A stretch of 64,000 bases of DNA from NCBI GenBank assembly GCA_039621445.1, contig CP154955.1, positions 54,627,341 to 54,691,340 on the forward strand, in the 5' to 3' direction. The first letter of the stretch is position 1; the number at the start of each line of letters is the position of its first letter. Positions 1 to 10,263 of this stretch are shown piece by piece. The notes beneath the pieces are model-generated. The model did no database searches. It worked only from the letters and a program-made list of their open reading frames with translations, and was not told where the DNA came from. The position numbers were made by a program, and so were the translations under genes. This DNA comes from Euglena gracilis. Taxonomy: Eukaryota; Euglenida; Euglenophyceae; Euglenales.

Positions 1-1
1 G

Positions 2-895
2 TTTTTGCAGCCAGGTGTGGGCAGAGCCTTTCAATCCCAGGCCTCTCAGGAACTGTTCTCAGACAGCAGCACCTGGCAATGGGGGGGGCTGGACAAAAAG
101 TCTGGTCAAAAGGTCCAGGATTTCTGGAGGGACCTGCATGTCCTTCACATCAATCAAAAAGAATTGATGTCTGCAGTGGAAACTGTAAAGGCTTTGGCAA
201 AACCAAAACAAACCATTGTTCTTCATGTGGACAGCCAGGTGGCAGTCAGTTATTTGACAAAATGGGGAGGCAAAAAGCCATATTTAAATTCCATCCTAAA
301 ACCCCTTCTGTACCATTGCCAAGAAAGGCAAATCAACTTGCAGGTGGTTTGGGTTCCCACAAAAGAACAATTGGCAGACTCCCTGACCAGGGAGCAAAAA
401 GATCCAGGGGATTATACCCTGAACCTGACCATTTTTCATCTGATTCTGAAGTTTTTCAAAAACCAGATCACCCCAGAGGTGGACATGTTTTGCACACCCA
501 GCAACAAAAAATTCCCCAAGTTCATTTGTCGATACCCCCACCAAGGGGCCTTATTGGTGGATGCTCTGAAGGCAGATTTAAGGGGTCTCCCCCCAGTTTA
601 TGCCAACCCTCCCTGGAGCATCATTCCCCAATGGGTTCAGAGATTAATGTTAAACCCAGACCTAATTTGTCTGTTGATTGTACCCCACTGGGCTTCGACA
701 TCATGGTGGCGCCAATTAATGTCAATCAGGCAGCCAGGCAGCAAGGTTTTGCTAGTACCCCCCCAATGGGGTCTGTTCACCAACTGCTGGGGGGAGGAGA
801 TGCCCCCCCCAAGGTGGAATTTGGCCTGCTTGATTGTGTCAGGCAAATATTACAATCCCAGGAAGTTTCGATGTCCAGTATCGACACTTACATAA
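2..895 (+). CDS. DIRS polyprotein fragment: RNase H + DNA methyltransferase-like domain
   Basis: The frame is open from the window edge, so the start lies upstream. Counting from the TTG at position 5, RNase H acidic residues fit D20 (LFSDSS), E53 (INQKELMS), D76 (LHVDSQ) and D125 (QLADSLTR). A second domain around residues 155-280 has the spacing of the methyltransferase-like domain of DIRS elements: DMFCTPSN near 160 and the catalytic-type motif YANPPW at 199-204. In the living element the enzyme would remove RNA from the RNA-cDNA hybrid; the role of the MT domain in DIRS is not settled. The C-terminus overlaps the recombinase start (871), as is usual for compact retroelement genes. No internal stop or frameshift is seen in this part. 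Confidence 0.85.
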   Translation, partial: FLQPGVGRAFQSQASQELFSDSSTWQWGGLDKKSGQKVQDFWRDLHVLHINQKELMSAVETVKALAKPKQTIVLHVDSQVAVSYLTKWGGKKPYLNSILKPLLYHCQERQINLQVVWVPTKEQLADSLTREQKDPGDYTLNLTIFHLILKFFKNQITPEVDMFCTPSNKKFPKFICRYPHQGALLVDALKADLRGLPPVYANPPWSIIPQWVQRLMLNPDLICLLIVPHWASTSWWRQLMSIRQPGSKVLLVPPQWGLFTNCWGEEMPPPRWNLACLIVSGKYYNPRKFRCPVSTLT

Positions 896-2346
896 AAAAT
901 CTGGGAAATGTCAAAAGATATGACTCAGCCTTCAGGGCATTGGTGGGTCAATTATTGCACAAAGGGGTGCCTCTGCAGCAGTGCACAGTCCCCAAGATGG
1001 CTGAAGCCATCCTTGATCTTGCTGTTCATAGCATCAATACTGCACGAAATGCATATGCAGCAGCCTTATTACTCCCAGGGTTTGGGTCTTTGAGATTTTC
1101 ACCCCTTCTGGCTCCATTGAAAAGGAAGTGGAATGCCAATGTCTGCAAGTATGCCCACTTTTGGGACCCCACTGATTTCCTAGAACACATCATGAGGAAT
1201 TCCACACCCCTCTCAGACCTATCTGTGAAAGAGCTCAGAAACAGACTCATCATCTGTTGGAGGCTTTTGGCCCTCCACAGGGGGGTTGATTTAGCCAGGA
1301 CACAGCGAAAAATCAGTTTCGTGGGAGAAAAAATTTTCATTTTATTGCAAAGGAAAGGGTGGCAATTCCCAAAATGGGAAGAGATTTTGAATTTGCCACA
1401 CACACCCCTCATCAGCCCATGGCATTTATTGAAAGAGTATGTGGAGAGGACAGCCCACATGGTTGGGCACAAAAATAATTTGTTGTGGTCTTTGGATGGT
1501 AAAAGACCTTTGACATCAGAAAGGGTGAATTCCCTAACCAAAGAAATTCTGCAGGAGGGGGGGGTGGACACCACCCACTGGAAACCCCACAGCACCAGAG
1601 GGGCTGGGGTCTTATGGTGGAAAAATGCTGGTTTGCAAGTGGAAGAAGTCCAGCAGCTGGGTCAGTGGAAAAATTTTGGTGCCTTCCAAGCTCATTATTT
1701 GAGGCTGGGAGTCGTGTCAAAAATTCAAAATATTATGGCCCAAAGGGGGGTGCACAGTACCTCACCATCTCGCAGTGCGGAGCCCGAATGGTCTGGGACT
1801 CCCACGACAAAGGAAGGGGGAGGAAGGGACCAAGAGGGCGAAGCACAAGAAGATGGTGAGCCCATCCCTCCCACCCAAAAAATCAGCAGAAAAAGAAATA
1901 CATCCCAACCAGAAAAGGGACCCCCAACCAAGCAGCCCCAACCACCCACCCAGAAACACAGAAAGAGACCACCATCCCCATCAGGGGGGGGGCCCCCCAC
2001 CAAGCGACCATGGGAGAGGGGGGGGGGCGGGGCCACGGCGGTTCAGCTTCGCCAAGGTGTCGGAGGAGGCCTCATCATCGCCAACTCCGGCAACAAAGGC
2101 GCAGTAAGAAGCACCCCCCGCGCACGCACAAACACACCAGAACAGAACAGCCGGCAAGGAAAGCAGGACCTCACCATCTTCTTGTGCTTCGCCCTCTTGG
2201 TCCCTTCCTCCCCCTTCCTTTGTCGTGGGAGTCCGAAACCATTCCGCTTCCGGAATGATGGGTATGAGAATAACTCCACGGGCTTCATCCCGCAGAATTT
2301 TCTCAACCGCACATTCGATAAGTTTTGGAGGGGGGTGCATCCATAA
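871..2346 (+). CDS. DIRS tyrosine recombinase (integrase)
   Basis: The start is set at the ATG at 871, which gives an N-terminal core-binding region (MSSIDTYIKN) and lies inside the end of the upstream ORF. Catalytic residues that can be placed (M1 at 871): R137 in LHRGVDLART, H240 and R243 in HSTRGAG, a W/H-position residue near 266 in LGQWKNF, and the nucleophile Y276 in FQAHYLRLG. Known: YR enzymes insert the circular DIRS cDNA without target duplication. From about residue 300 the frame continues as a Pro/Lys/Gly-rich tail that runs through the internal complementary region and terminal repeat to a TAA at 2344. That tail is probably not functional protein, and the true end may lie earlier. 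Confidence 0.85.
   Translation: MSSIDTYIKNLGNVKRYDSAFRALVGQLLHKGVPLQQCTVPKMAEAILDLAVHSINTARNAYAAALLLPGFGSLRFSPLLAPLKRKWNANVCKYAHFWDPTDFLEHIMRNSTPLSDLSVKELRNRLIICWRLLALHRGVDLARTQRKISFVGEKIFILLQRKGWQFPKWEEILNLPHTPLISPWHLLKEYVERTAHMVGHKNNLLWSLDGKRPLTSERVNSLTKEILQEGGVDTTHWKPHSTRGAGVLWWKNAGLQVEEVQQLGQWKNFGAFQAHYLRLGVVSKIQNIMAQRGVHSTSPSRSAEPEWSGTPTTKEGGGRDQEGEAQEDGEPIPPTQKISRKRNTSQPEKGPPTKQPQPPTQKHRKRPPSPSGGGPPTKRPWERGGGGATAVQLRQGVGGGLIIANSGNKGAVRSTPRARTNTPEQNSRQGKQDLTIFLCFALLVPSSPFLCRGSPKPFRFRNDGYENNSTGFIPQNFLNRTFDKFWRGVHP
1778..2252. repeat. Internal complementary region and right terminal repeat of the DIRS element
   Basis: Bases 1778-1860 are the reverse complement of 2170-2252. The inner 65 bp (1796-1860 with 2170-2234) match without a break and the outer part has a few mismatches. 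The spacer is about 310 bp and contains G- and C-runs. In DIRS-1 an internal complementary region of similar size pairs with the element ends to template completion of the circular cDNA. Position after the recombinase and length both fit that role. Confidence 0.75.
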
Positions 2347-2745
2347 CACCGTATCACCCCAAAATTATCAAATGCGTTGGAGTGTTGTGACCAATGACGT
2401 GGCAAACGGGCATGTGCATTGGATGAAAAGGCATTGATTTCTAATGTCAAATCAAACGACTCAGCCAATGTCGCGATTTTGGAAAACCATCGTTCCAAAA
2501 TGCGATATTGACCAAAATTGAAAGCATTTCCATACGCGTTTCGCGTATTCATGCACCCGATTTCCGGGTTGGAGTGAAGAAACACAATGAACGGATCCAC
2601 AGACAATGCGGGCTGTCTTCCACTACCTCAAGGGTTCATCTTAAGGGAGTTTGGACAGGCTGGGGTTTTCCCCATTCCGCATCAAATTCGTACCAAGTGT
2701 GATCGGGATGGTAATTAGGAATGACGCTTTTCGCGTTTCCAAACA
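2245..2745 (-). pseudogene. Broken minus-strand ORF, possibly a second methyltransferase-like retroelement domain
   Basis: Two minus-strand reading frames have protein-like composition: about 2745-2640 (NYHPDHTWYEFDAEWGKPQ) and 2606-2245 (NTRNAYGNAFNFGQYRILER, then LEINAFSSNAHARLP). They are in different frames with a stop between them, so the gene is frameshifted or spliced. The pattern INAFSSN...P...S...AFD resembles the DMFxxxxN...P...DAL stretch of the DIRS MT domain next door, which suggests a remnant of another retroelement; this is a weak similarity judged by eye. The frame stops making sense exactly where the DIRS terminal repeat begins, so the DIRS copy probably inserted into it. Confidence 0.4.
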
Positions 2746-3342
2746 ACGAGGCTAATCCGCGTTGTTGGAGTACTCGCCGTACTTCGCGCTAGGCATTGTT
2801 CAGCCAACTTTGGCCATTTTGCCAAAATTTCATATTGACCCTCAAGAGGGTCCTAAAATACACACCCGGCGCGAAGCGCCAGAAGGTTGTTTTTTTTGCT
2901 CCCGCAGAGGAAGGGGGGGTGGGGGACCTCCCCTACCACCTACCTCATGTATGCCGAGCTTCCCATACAACCCTGGGGGGGGGGGGTCGCTCAGCGACGC
3001 AGAATCCACTCCACCCAATAAAGAACTTCAATGGATCATTTCTGCAAAGTACGGCACACCAGAAAGAGAAAGGGGAGCAGAACGTATCGTGCACGAGTGA
3101 GAATACAGGGGTATAAGCGACGTCAAAGCCAACCATAATGCTAGGTTCATTTGAATGTCGGTGGACGGAGCAGGTGCGAGGGATGAAAAGAAGCCCTGGT
3201 GCTTTTTTGGAGAGAAAATGAGCATAAGAATGCAAAGAAACAAAGAAACAAAAAAAATACATTCGACTAACAGTCGTTGCAAAAGGAGGTCTCAAAAAAG
3301 GTGGTTTATCAAACAGGATAAAATACAAATGGATGGCCATGC
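2746..3342. other. No gene seen; GC hairpin and G-run
   Basis: Holds a perfect short palindrome GGCGCGAAGCGCC (2868-2880), a motif that recurs elsewhere in the window, and a G-run near 2977. I see no convincing coding sequence. Confidence 0.5.
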
Positions 3343-3565
3343 ACACACACACATATATACATACATATATACATACACATACACATACACACACACACAT
3401 ATATATATCTATATCTATATCTATATCTATATCTATATCTATATCTATATCTATATCTATATCTATATCTATATCTATATCTATATCTATATCTATATCT
3501 ATATCTATATCTATATCTATATCTATATCTATATCTATATCTATATCTATATCTACATCTATATC

Positions 3566-3621
<56 letters not shown>
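3343..3621. repeat. Compound microsatellite (CA)n-(ATATCT)n-(GT)n
   Basis: CA-rich start, then about 28 near-perfect ATATCT units, then a pure GT run. The long open frames across it on both strands are artefacts of the 6-bp and 2-bp periods. Confidence 0.95.
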
Positions 3622-3623
<2 letters not shown>

Positions 3624-4012
3624 GCAATGGATACCATGGCCGTGGTAAGCCATGGTACAAGAACCGTACGATTTTTACCGTGGGTCACTTTAATTCTTCC
3701 AAAAAAACCAATCCCTTTTTTTTAACAAGCCAGACAGTTGCCACCCCCCCCCCCCTGGGGGGAAGGATTGGGTCACCCCTTCCCCTGAGGGTCAGCCAAT
3801 GAGTGATCGTGTGTGGTTTGGACCTGCCCAGCACCTCCCCCGCGCCATCCGCTGCTGCCGCGCCACCTGCTCCGGGTAGTGGCCCAGGACCGACCCGTCC
3901 AGCCCCACCACAGCAACGAAGTCGGACAAGGCGGCGGCTGCGAGGGGGGGGGGGGGCAGAACAGATGTTTATTAGTATTATTCAATTGTTTATTAGTATT
4001 TTTTGATATTAT

Positions 4013-4082
4013 TAGCAGTAGAGTAGTTATTAATATTATTATTTATTACTATTATTATTATTAGTATTTATTGATATTTTAT
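4013..4082. repeat. (TTA)n-like AT-rich tract
   Basis: Irregular TTATTATTAT repeat between G-rich sequences. Not coding. Confidence 0.7.
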
Positions 4083-4101
4083 TGTCACCCGGGGGGGTCT
4101 G

Positions 4102-5001
4102 GACCAGGTTTTGAATAGTGCTGAGCTCTTTATAAGCGCGCCCCCACCCCTTCATTGACCCCCGGCCCGGCGGCCCGGCGGCCCGGCGGCCCGGCCGGCC
4201 CGGCGGCCCGGCAGCCCAGCAGCCCGGCTGGCGGCCCGGCGGCCCGGCGGCCCGGCCAGCACGGCCTGGGCATGGGAGGGGGTTGAAAAACGCTCATTTT
4301 CGATTTTTTTCGACTTTTTGGACCCGGTTTTGGCCCGAAGTCAATGGGTTGGCGGCCCAAAACGGGGCGCTGGCGGGTCGAAAAACGCTCATTTTCGGCT
4401 CAAAAACAGTTTTTCCGGGTCCGGGAGGCCAAAAAACATCGTTTCGGGCAAAATTTTTTTTCGATTTTTTTCGACTTTTTTGGCCCAAAACGGCCACGTC
4501 GAACAGTTGGAAAAGTGTACAAAATGGCCTTAATTGGCCGAAAAACGGCCGTATCTCGGGCCAGGCGGTGAGCTGCGGGGAAACCAAAATCCCAGTAGAT
4601 AGAGCGTTCCAAGGGCTTCAATTTAGGTCTCTGGACATTTCCTTTGATTTGGCTTCATTTTGGAGATATTTTGAAAATTGACATTTTTTGGCCGAAATGG
4701 CAGAGTCCAAAGGGCTTAAAAAGGGGGGGTTGGCCAATCCTACCCAGTTTGGACCCCTTCGCGCGTGAATAACTCGGGCCTGGCGGGGAGTTGGGGGTCA
4801 AACCCAGGTGATTCGGAAACTAGGAATCCAGTCGCTCGCGACTGAAAAAAAAATTTTTGGGAACGGGGCCGGGATCATGGTGATAATCCGCTGGTTCCCG
4901 AGGTGGCCTCGAGGGGGGGGGAGGGGGGGGGGGTCGGGGGGGGGGTTTTCCCCCAGTGGTAAGCTTCGCTCTTACCCATAAAGGGATAAGAGCTCAGCGA
5001 C
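4102..5001 (+). mobile_element. Transposable element, copy 1 of an inverted pair
   Basis: Begins GACCAGGTTTTGAATAGTG and ends in a hairpin AGCTTCGCTCTTACCC...GGGATAAGAGCTCAGCGACC. The two ends share the inverted word GCTGAGCTCTT. Every block (start, TTTTTCGACTTTTT repeats, CAGTCGCTCGCGACTG palindrome, end hairpin) recurs in reverse order at 35931-37954. No open transposase frame is visible, so it is non-autonomous. The copy differs by carrying a CCCGG-rich array at 4164-4262. Confidence 0.75.
4164..4262. repeat. CGGCCCGG array inside the element
   Basis: About a dozen 8-bp units of the type CGGCCCGG with minor variants. The array is absent from the second copy of the host element, so it expanded after the copies separated or was lost there. 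Confidence 0.8.
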
Positions 5002-5380
5002 CCCCCCCCCCTGGAGGGACACCCCCCCCAAGGTCGTTGACTAGGGGTCTGCCCCCAGCCAAGGGGTCGGGTCGGCCACCCCAGGGGCCACATTGAAAAA
5101 ACCCCCCCAAAAATCAGTCTTTCCTCTCTGGCGCAACGTGCCGGACGTTGACCGCTTCGCCATACCACTGCTCAGGAGGAAGGGTGCACTCCCCCTTGTG
5201 ACCAACAGGGAGGTGATCCGAACCACTCCCACCCCCAACTCGCCTCATGCCAACCCTTGTTCCCATATCCCCCAGGACGTCTGCCCCAGACGTTTTTTTG
5301 TGTGCCGAAAATAGATGAAAACCTCACCTCTAGCACGACCCCCTGGAGGGGGGGGGGGGCTCAGCCCAGACCCACCAACA

Positions 5381-5460
5381 AGCTTTTGCTTACCAACCAG
5401 GGGGGGGGGGTGCTATAGGGTGCCAGCCCCTAGCAAGCACACCCCCGGGGGGGGACTCAA
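5381..5460. repeat. Fragment of the GCTTGTGCTTA MITE family
   Basis: Contains TTTTGCTTACCAACCAGG followed by GGTGCTATAGGGTGCC and CCCCTAGCAAGCAC, the same blocks as the element at 9353-9668. No matching right end is present. Confidence 0.55.
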
Positions 5461-6059
5461 CTCCCACCGAAGGAAGCCACAATTTTCTCCCGTAATGTGC
5501 CTCCCCAGTGGAACAGGTCCTCGGGCTCCGTCTCGCGGGCACCCAGGGCCTGCGAGCCTTCCACGGCTGGGCTCAGGGGACCTTCCAGCACTTCCTCTCA
5601 TTGTCAGAACGGCATGGGGCTTGGAGTTTGGGAGGGAAGGTGCTCCTGCCAGCTCAGGCGGTTTACAAATATGAGCAAGGCCCCCCACAGGCAGGTCGCT
5701 CCAGGAAGGTTGGCCAATCTCTTGGGGAAAAAGGTGATGGGGTAGCCCGTGGAGAGGGGTGACCACCTTCATGCCAAGCAGAAGGGGTTGTGCCACAAGC
5801 CCCCCAATCCTGGGCAACTGGAGCACACGGGCCGCTCCTCGGGTGTGGGCACACTCGAGGGCGCCCAAGGGCCATGACTTGCCTTCCTAGAAGGAGCTGG
5901 CCCCCGGCATACCAGCCCACCGGCAGAAAATGCGCACCTAGAAACAAGGCGGTCTGCCACCACCAGCCGGGCTTCGGTGGCACCGAGGGGGATGGCCTGA
6001 CCGGTTCCGAAAACGCCAAGGTCTTCGGACCTGACCACTTCATGCGGGTTGACCGTCAA
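5413..6059 (-). pseudogene. Coding-like region, unrecognised, frame broken
   Basis: Two minus-strand frames are open and protein-like. From 6059 down: NPHEVVRSEDLGVFGTGQ, then ATEARLVVADRLVSRCAF. From 5868 down: GLVAQPLLLGMKVVTPLHG, then LFPQEIGQPSWSDLPVGGL. The frames overlap, so either one protein has been split by an indel or one frame is a shadow. A plus-strand frame (5508-5762) is also open. I do not recognise a family; a decayed retroelement polyprotein is possible but unsupported. No splice borders stand out. Confidence 0.3.
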
Positions 6060-6175
6060 AAACCGTGGCCTGAACCATGTTTCATATTTTATTATTGACT
6101 TTTAAAAAATACACAATAAATAAATAAAATAAAAAAATAGGAATAATAAAATCGAGAGATAATAATAATAATAGA

Positions 6176-6177
6176 TC

Positions 6178-6241
<64 letters not shown>

Positions 6242-6274
6242 GCCAGCCAGCCAGCCAGCCAGCCAGACAGACAG
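6176..6274. repeat. (GACA)n-(GCCA)n microsatellite
   Basis: Sixteen or so GACA units followed by six GCCA units, then two GACA units. A second short GACA tract lies at 7184-7208. Confidence 0.95.
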
Positions 6275-6480
6275 GGTTCCGGGGGGATCCAGAAAATTTT
6301 CATTGAAAATGGCCTTTTCCGGGCCCCTGGCGCCTTTGGCGCCGGGGTCGGAGGGGGGTGCCTGGCAACCCCCAAAAACCCGACCCCCCCCCCTGGGGGG
6401 GTTGGATGGGGTGCTATAGGGTGCCTGCCCCTAGCATCCCCCCCCATCGGGTAGGCACCCGACTAAGAAAAAGCCTGCCC
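6275..6480. repeat. Diverged partial copy of the 9353-9668 MITE
   Basis: Direct repeat of 9450-9668: AGAAAATTTTCATTGAAAAT, a GGCGCCTTTGGCGCC hairpin, GGTGCTATAGGGTGCCTG and the end CACCCGACTAAG all recur in the same order. The last bases of the terminal repeat are altered (AAGAAAAAGCCTG instead of AAGCACAAGCCTG). Confidence 0.7.
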
Positions 6481-6615
6481 ACCAACCCACCCACCCACCC
6501 CCTCCCCCGAATTTTGGACCCACCAGAGCAGCATTTTTGCGGAATGTTTTTCAGCTGTTGACAATTGGGCGCATTGACTGCTTTCGTTGGTCCTGCCGTC
6601 CCCCGGCCCCAACAG

Positions 6616-6680
6616 CGCCGCGGCGCGGTTCCGGGCGGCGGTGGCCGGGCCGGGCAGCGTGCTGCTGCGGCGGGACGTGG
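6616..6680 (+). CDS. Possible short plus-strand exon
   Basis: Acceptor CCCCGGCCCCAACAG, donor GTGTGC. One frame has G or C at every third codon position and reads AAARFRAAVAGPGSVLLRRD. The donor is the same as in several exons of genes A, B and C. No partner exon is certain; 8794-8913 is a candidate. Confidence 0.35.
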
Positions 6681-7684
6681 GTGTGCCCAAACATTGCCCG
6701 CGCTGGCGCGGTGGCGGGTCGGGTTGCATACCACCCCACGCATTCGTCATCTCCATTACGGTCCACGGGTGTTCGGTTTGGTGGGCAGCCCCAGACACAC
6801 ATCGGGTAGCGCACTGGACTTTTTTTTTAAGCGGCAGAGACAGGATTTCTTCTTGTTTCCCCCTTTCTTTCCTGCTGAGGACCGCCCCTTGAGGCCCAAG
6901 GGCTGACCAAGGGCCGAACTGGGACTGGAACGGACTTGAACAGGGTCAAAAAAAACAGAAAGCAAAAAACAACGATTTTTTTTTTCGTGTTGTGGCTATT
7001 TGGCGATGGTCCTGGGGTCCTGGGGCCGGAATAAACTTTTCCCTATGCCAATCTGTTTTTATCAAGATGCGTCCATTTCTGGCAATTTTTTTTGCAGGTT
7101 TTTTGTTGAATGTGCTGGTTTGGGGGGGGAGAAGCACTCCCCACCCGGGGACCCACTTTTGGGGGGATCAATTTTTGGGGAGACAGATAGACAGACAGAC
7201 AGACAGATAAAAAATACATAGTATTGCCATTGCATCCATAAACGTACTGTCACAAAAAAAATATTTTGTGTGCATACATGCATGTAAGAATGTATGTTGC
7301 AAACACAGAAAAAGTATTCACCCTTGGAGAAATGGATGTTTCATTTAGATTCAGCCATCTTTCCTTTGTGTTTTGAGTTAGAACCAAAATCAAAGCCCCC
7401 CACCCCCCTAAATGCTAGCCCTGTACGACTGATATTGAAGGGGGGAACATTTTGCCACAGTATTTGCTTTTTTTTGGATTGGTCACTTGTGAAGAGTGAA
7501 CCACTTGTAAGATGCAATTTGTACTTCTTGTCTCCGGTCAATGTGGGTAAGTGCATTCCCATTCTCCAGAGGTTGTTTGTCAACCAGTCACCAATTTTTG
7601 ATTTGGTTTTAATTCAATTAAAATTTGCCAAAAACCTGGGCGGGGGTTCTTTACTGGGGAGAGGGTTAAAACCAGGCTTTTTTA
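6681..7684. other. No gene seen
   Basis: A/T-rich sequence with a GACA tract (7184-7208) and G-runs. No frame with convincing coding character. Confidence 0.4.
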
Positions 7685-8140
7685 AGCCCCCCCCCCACCC
7701 GACCTGCCCTGGGGTAAACCTCCCCCAAAAAGACTCCCCAAAAAATAAGACCCCCCCAAAAAGACCCCCCCCCCCCTGGGCCAATTGAGCAAAAATCCAA
7801 AAAATAAGACCCCCCAAAATGAGACCCCCCGACGAAGACGGTGAAAATCTTCCCTGGAAAATCACCAAAAACCCCAATATCACACACAAAAATGATGAAT
7901 TTTCAAAAATTTTCAGATTTTCGAAGTGCAAAAAAAAACATGCTAAATGTCAACTTGCACCAATTCACACATGGCGCGAAGCGCCGAAGGAGAATTTTAA
8001 ATGCTTTTGGAAACCTGAAAAATGATGTTTTTTTGAACCCGGGTTGGTCAAGAAAAAATCCAAAAATAAGACCCCCAAAAATAAGACCCCCCCCTGGAGA
8101 TTTCCGGCAAAATAAGACCTTAGTCTTGTTTTGGGGGGGT
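7685..8140. mobile_element. ATAAGACC word element, diverged copy
   Basis: The word AATAAGACCCCC is repeated near both ends, and the right end is GTCTTGTTTTGGGGGGG followed by TTA. The centre holds the hairpin GGCGCGAAGCGCC at about 7974. Same plan and size as 53080-53494 and 63574-63991, but the inside is much diverged. A TA lies just outside each end. Confidence 0.6.
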
Positions 8141-8793
8141 TAGATGGATGGGTGGGTGATTTTCTTGCTGAAAATGCCTTCAGAATCCCTCAAAAATGGC
8201 CATTCTGAAGGCATCTCCCAAAAAAAAATCCGGCACTTCACGCAGGAGCCCATACCGACCCCCCCCCCAAGCTGTTGGAGCCAACTTTGTCCCCTCGACG
8301 TTGGCTCCAACTGCATTCTGGCTGTGGAGGCCAGCATGGCCCGGGCCGGTGAGCGGGCGTTTTTGGCCCCGGCTGTCCCGTGAATTCGGTGTTTTTTCCG
8401 TTTTTTTTTTTTTGGTGGTCGGCATGCCACGAAAACCCCCGGACCTACCCCACCAAAGTGAAAAAAAACACCGGCAAATACACCAAAACCCCGGTACCGC
8501 CTCCCCTCATTTGGTGCGATGCGGCATTCCTCTACCAGTGGGCGGCGGACCCAGCAGATTCCCTCCGGGGTTTTGGAGCACCCCCGAACCGGGGGGGGGG
8601 GGGGTAAGTGACTCCCCCGGGTAGCAGAGTTCCGCCCCACCCACCCACCCATCCTCACTGTCCCACTCCTGGAGGGGGAGGGTCCGCAGAGTTGCAAAAA
8701 AACGTCTGGTTGGGTCACTCCAGAAAGTGGGATAAAGGGAAAGGGGGAAATTTGAAACCTGGACACCAACCCACCCCCCGGGATGGGAAGCAG

Positions 8794-8913
8794 GCTGTCG
8801 AAGCTGAAGCCAAGCTGGTACAGCATCGCGGGCGTTGGCTGCCCGCATGCACCCCGCTGGCCATCAACACGTTTAGACAAGCGGCACACAACAAACTTAA
8901 GGCCCAAGTGTGA
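8794..8913 (+). CDS. Possible terminal exon, plus strand
   Basis: After a possible acceptor (GGGAAGCAG) the frame reads AVEAEAKLVQHRGRWLPACT, then PLAINTFRQAAHNKLKAQV and a TGA at 8911. The composition is hydrophilic and protein-like. The opposite strand is also open, so strand is not certain. Product not recognised. Confidence 0.3.
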   Translation, partial: AVEAEAKLVQHRGRWLPACTPLAINTFRQAAHNKLKAQV

Positions 8914-9352
8914 ACACTCCTTTCTGAATGGAAAAGGTCACACAGGCAGCCAGTGCTCCTGAATTCTGTTTCCAGGGGGGGGGTGGAATGCGTCAACGCT
9001 GTGTCAGGGGATGTGGAAGTTGAATACTTTGCATTTTTTACATAATGTGCATTTTTTGATAATTCTGAAAATTTGCATTTGTTATCATATTTTTTAATCA
9101 TATTTTGGTCTTTAAATCGATATGTAATCTATTTAATTGTATTTTTGAACATTTTGCATTTTCGCATTCTTCATTCTTCCATTTTTTTTTACACTTTTGC
9201 ATTGCATGTTTTTGAGGTAACTTGCTTCTGGCACCCGCCTTTTTGCAGCTCTTCGACGTAATCCAGCGTCGTTTCCACCAACCTTGTAATTCTGATCCAG
9301 AACGCAATTGCAATTGCAGGTCGACAGACAAACAGCACACACACACACACAC

Positions 9353-9668
9353 CATGCTTGTGCTTACCAACCGGGGGGGGGGAGGGGGGGGTGGGTGCTA
9401 TAGGGTGCCTGCCCCTAGCAGGCACACCCCCCCCGGGGGGGGATAGGGGTCCGGGCCGGACCCAGAAAATTTTCATTGAAAATGGCCTTTTCCGGGCCCC
9501 CGGCGCCTTCGGCGCCGGGGTCGGAGGGGGGTGCCTGCTAGGGGCAGGCACCCCCCAAAACCCTACCCCCCCCCCCCCCGGGGGGGGGAGTCGGATCGGG
9601 TGCTATGGGGTGCCTGCCCCTAGCACCCCCCCCCCCGTGGGGTAGGCACCCGACTAAGCACAAGCCTG
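9353..9668. mobile_element. hAT-like MITE inserted in a CA microsatellite
   Basis: Ends are CATGCTTGTGCTTA and, inverted, CAGGCTTGTGCTTA. GCTTGTGCTTA matches exactly (9356-9366 with 9655-9665). Flanks are ACACACAC on both sides, the 8 bp expected for hAT, though this is uninformative inside a CA repeat. The interior is a series of short hairpins: GGGGGG/CCCCCC, GGCGCCTTCGGCGCC, and GTGCCTGCTAGGGGCAGGCAC. No coding capacity, 316 bp. Confidence 0.7.
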
Positions 9669-10263
9669 ACACACACACACACACACACACAGCACAGCAC
9701 AGCACAGACCGCACACAAACGTCACCTGGCTGCGCATGGTCGGGTGCCCGCAAACACGCTCTCAGTGCACGCAGCTCTTCCTCAACGTTGGGTCCAAGGA
9801 GAACACCACCAGCCGGGCATCACACACATTTGTCGGTCAGGAAAGGCACAAGGCTCGCTCCATTCTGCCAACCCACACTCCGAAATTTTCCCCAGAATGA
9901 CCAATCAAAAAAATGCCTTCTAATTCCCCCACTGAAGAAAAATGAAAACATCAATGAGAACATGCGGGGTACACACAAAAACCCCTGAACCAAACTGATT
10001 TTTGGTGACTTATATCTGACCGACCATCATAAAAATGTTACTTTTGACAAGTTTTGTCAAAAAATACCAATTTGGGGTTTGGGGGTCAATTGGAGGTGGT
10101 CGGATTTTGAACAACAATCTCTTGACTTGCAACCCCGCCCCACTTTTCATCCCCCCACTCATTAACCCCCCCCCAATTTTCATACCCCCCCCCCTTCGGA
10201 TGACCAACCAAACCACACATCCCGTAAACCTGGGGAGATCAAAAGGAGGGTTCAGCATCGTAC

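Larger units (their letters stand above)
1..2252 (+). mobile_element. 3' half of a DIRS-like retrotransposon
   Basis: Seen: an RNase H and methyltransferase-like ORF overlaps a tyrosine recombinase ORF by 25 bp, and an 83-bp inverted repeat follows (1778-1860 against 2170-2252). Known: DIRS elements carry RT-RNase H-MT and YR genes and end in an internal complementary region plus a right inverted terminal repeat. The 5' half, with the reverse transcriptase and left repeat, lies outside the window. The right edge is placed at about 2235-2252, where similarity to the internal repeat stops and a different minus-strand reading frame begins. Confidence 0.85.

Noticed and set aside
3155-3802. 215- and 247-codon frames over the ATATCT repeat
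   Set aside because: Periodic repeat with no stops; no coding composition outside the repeat.
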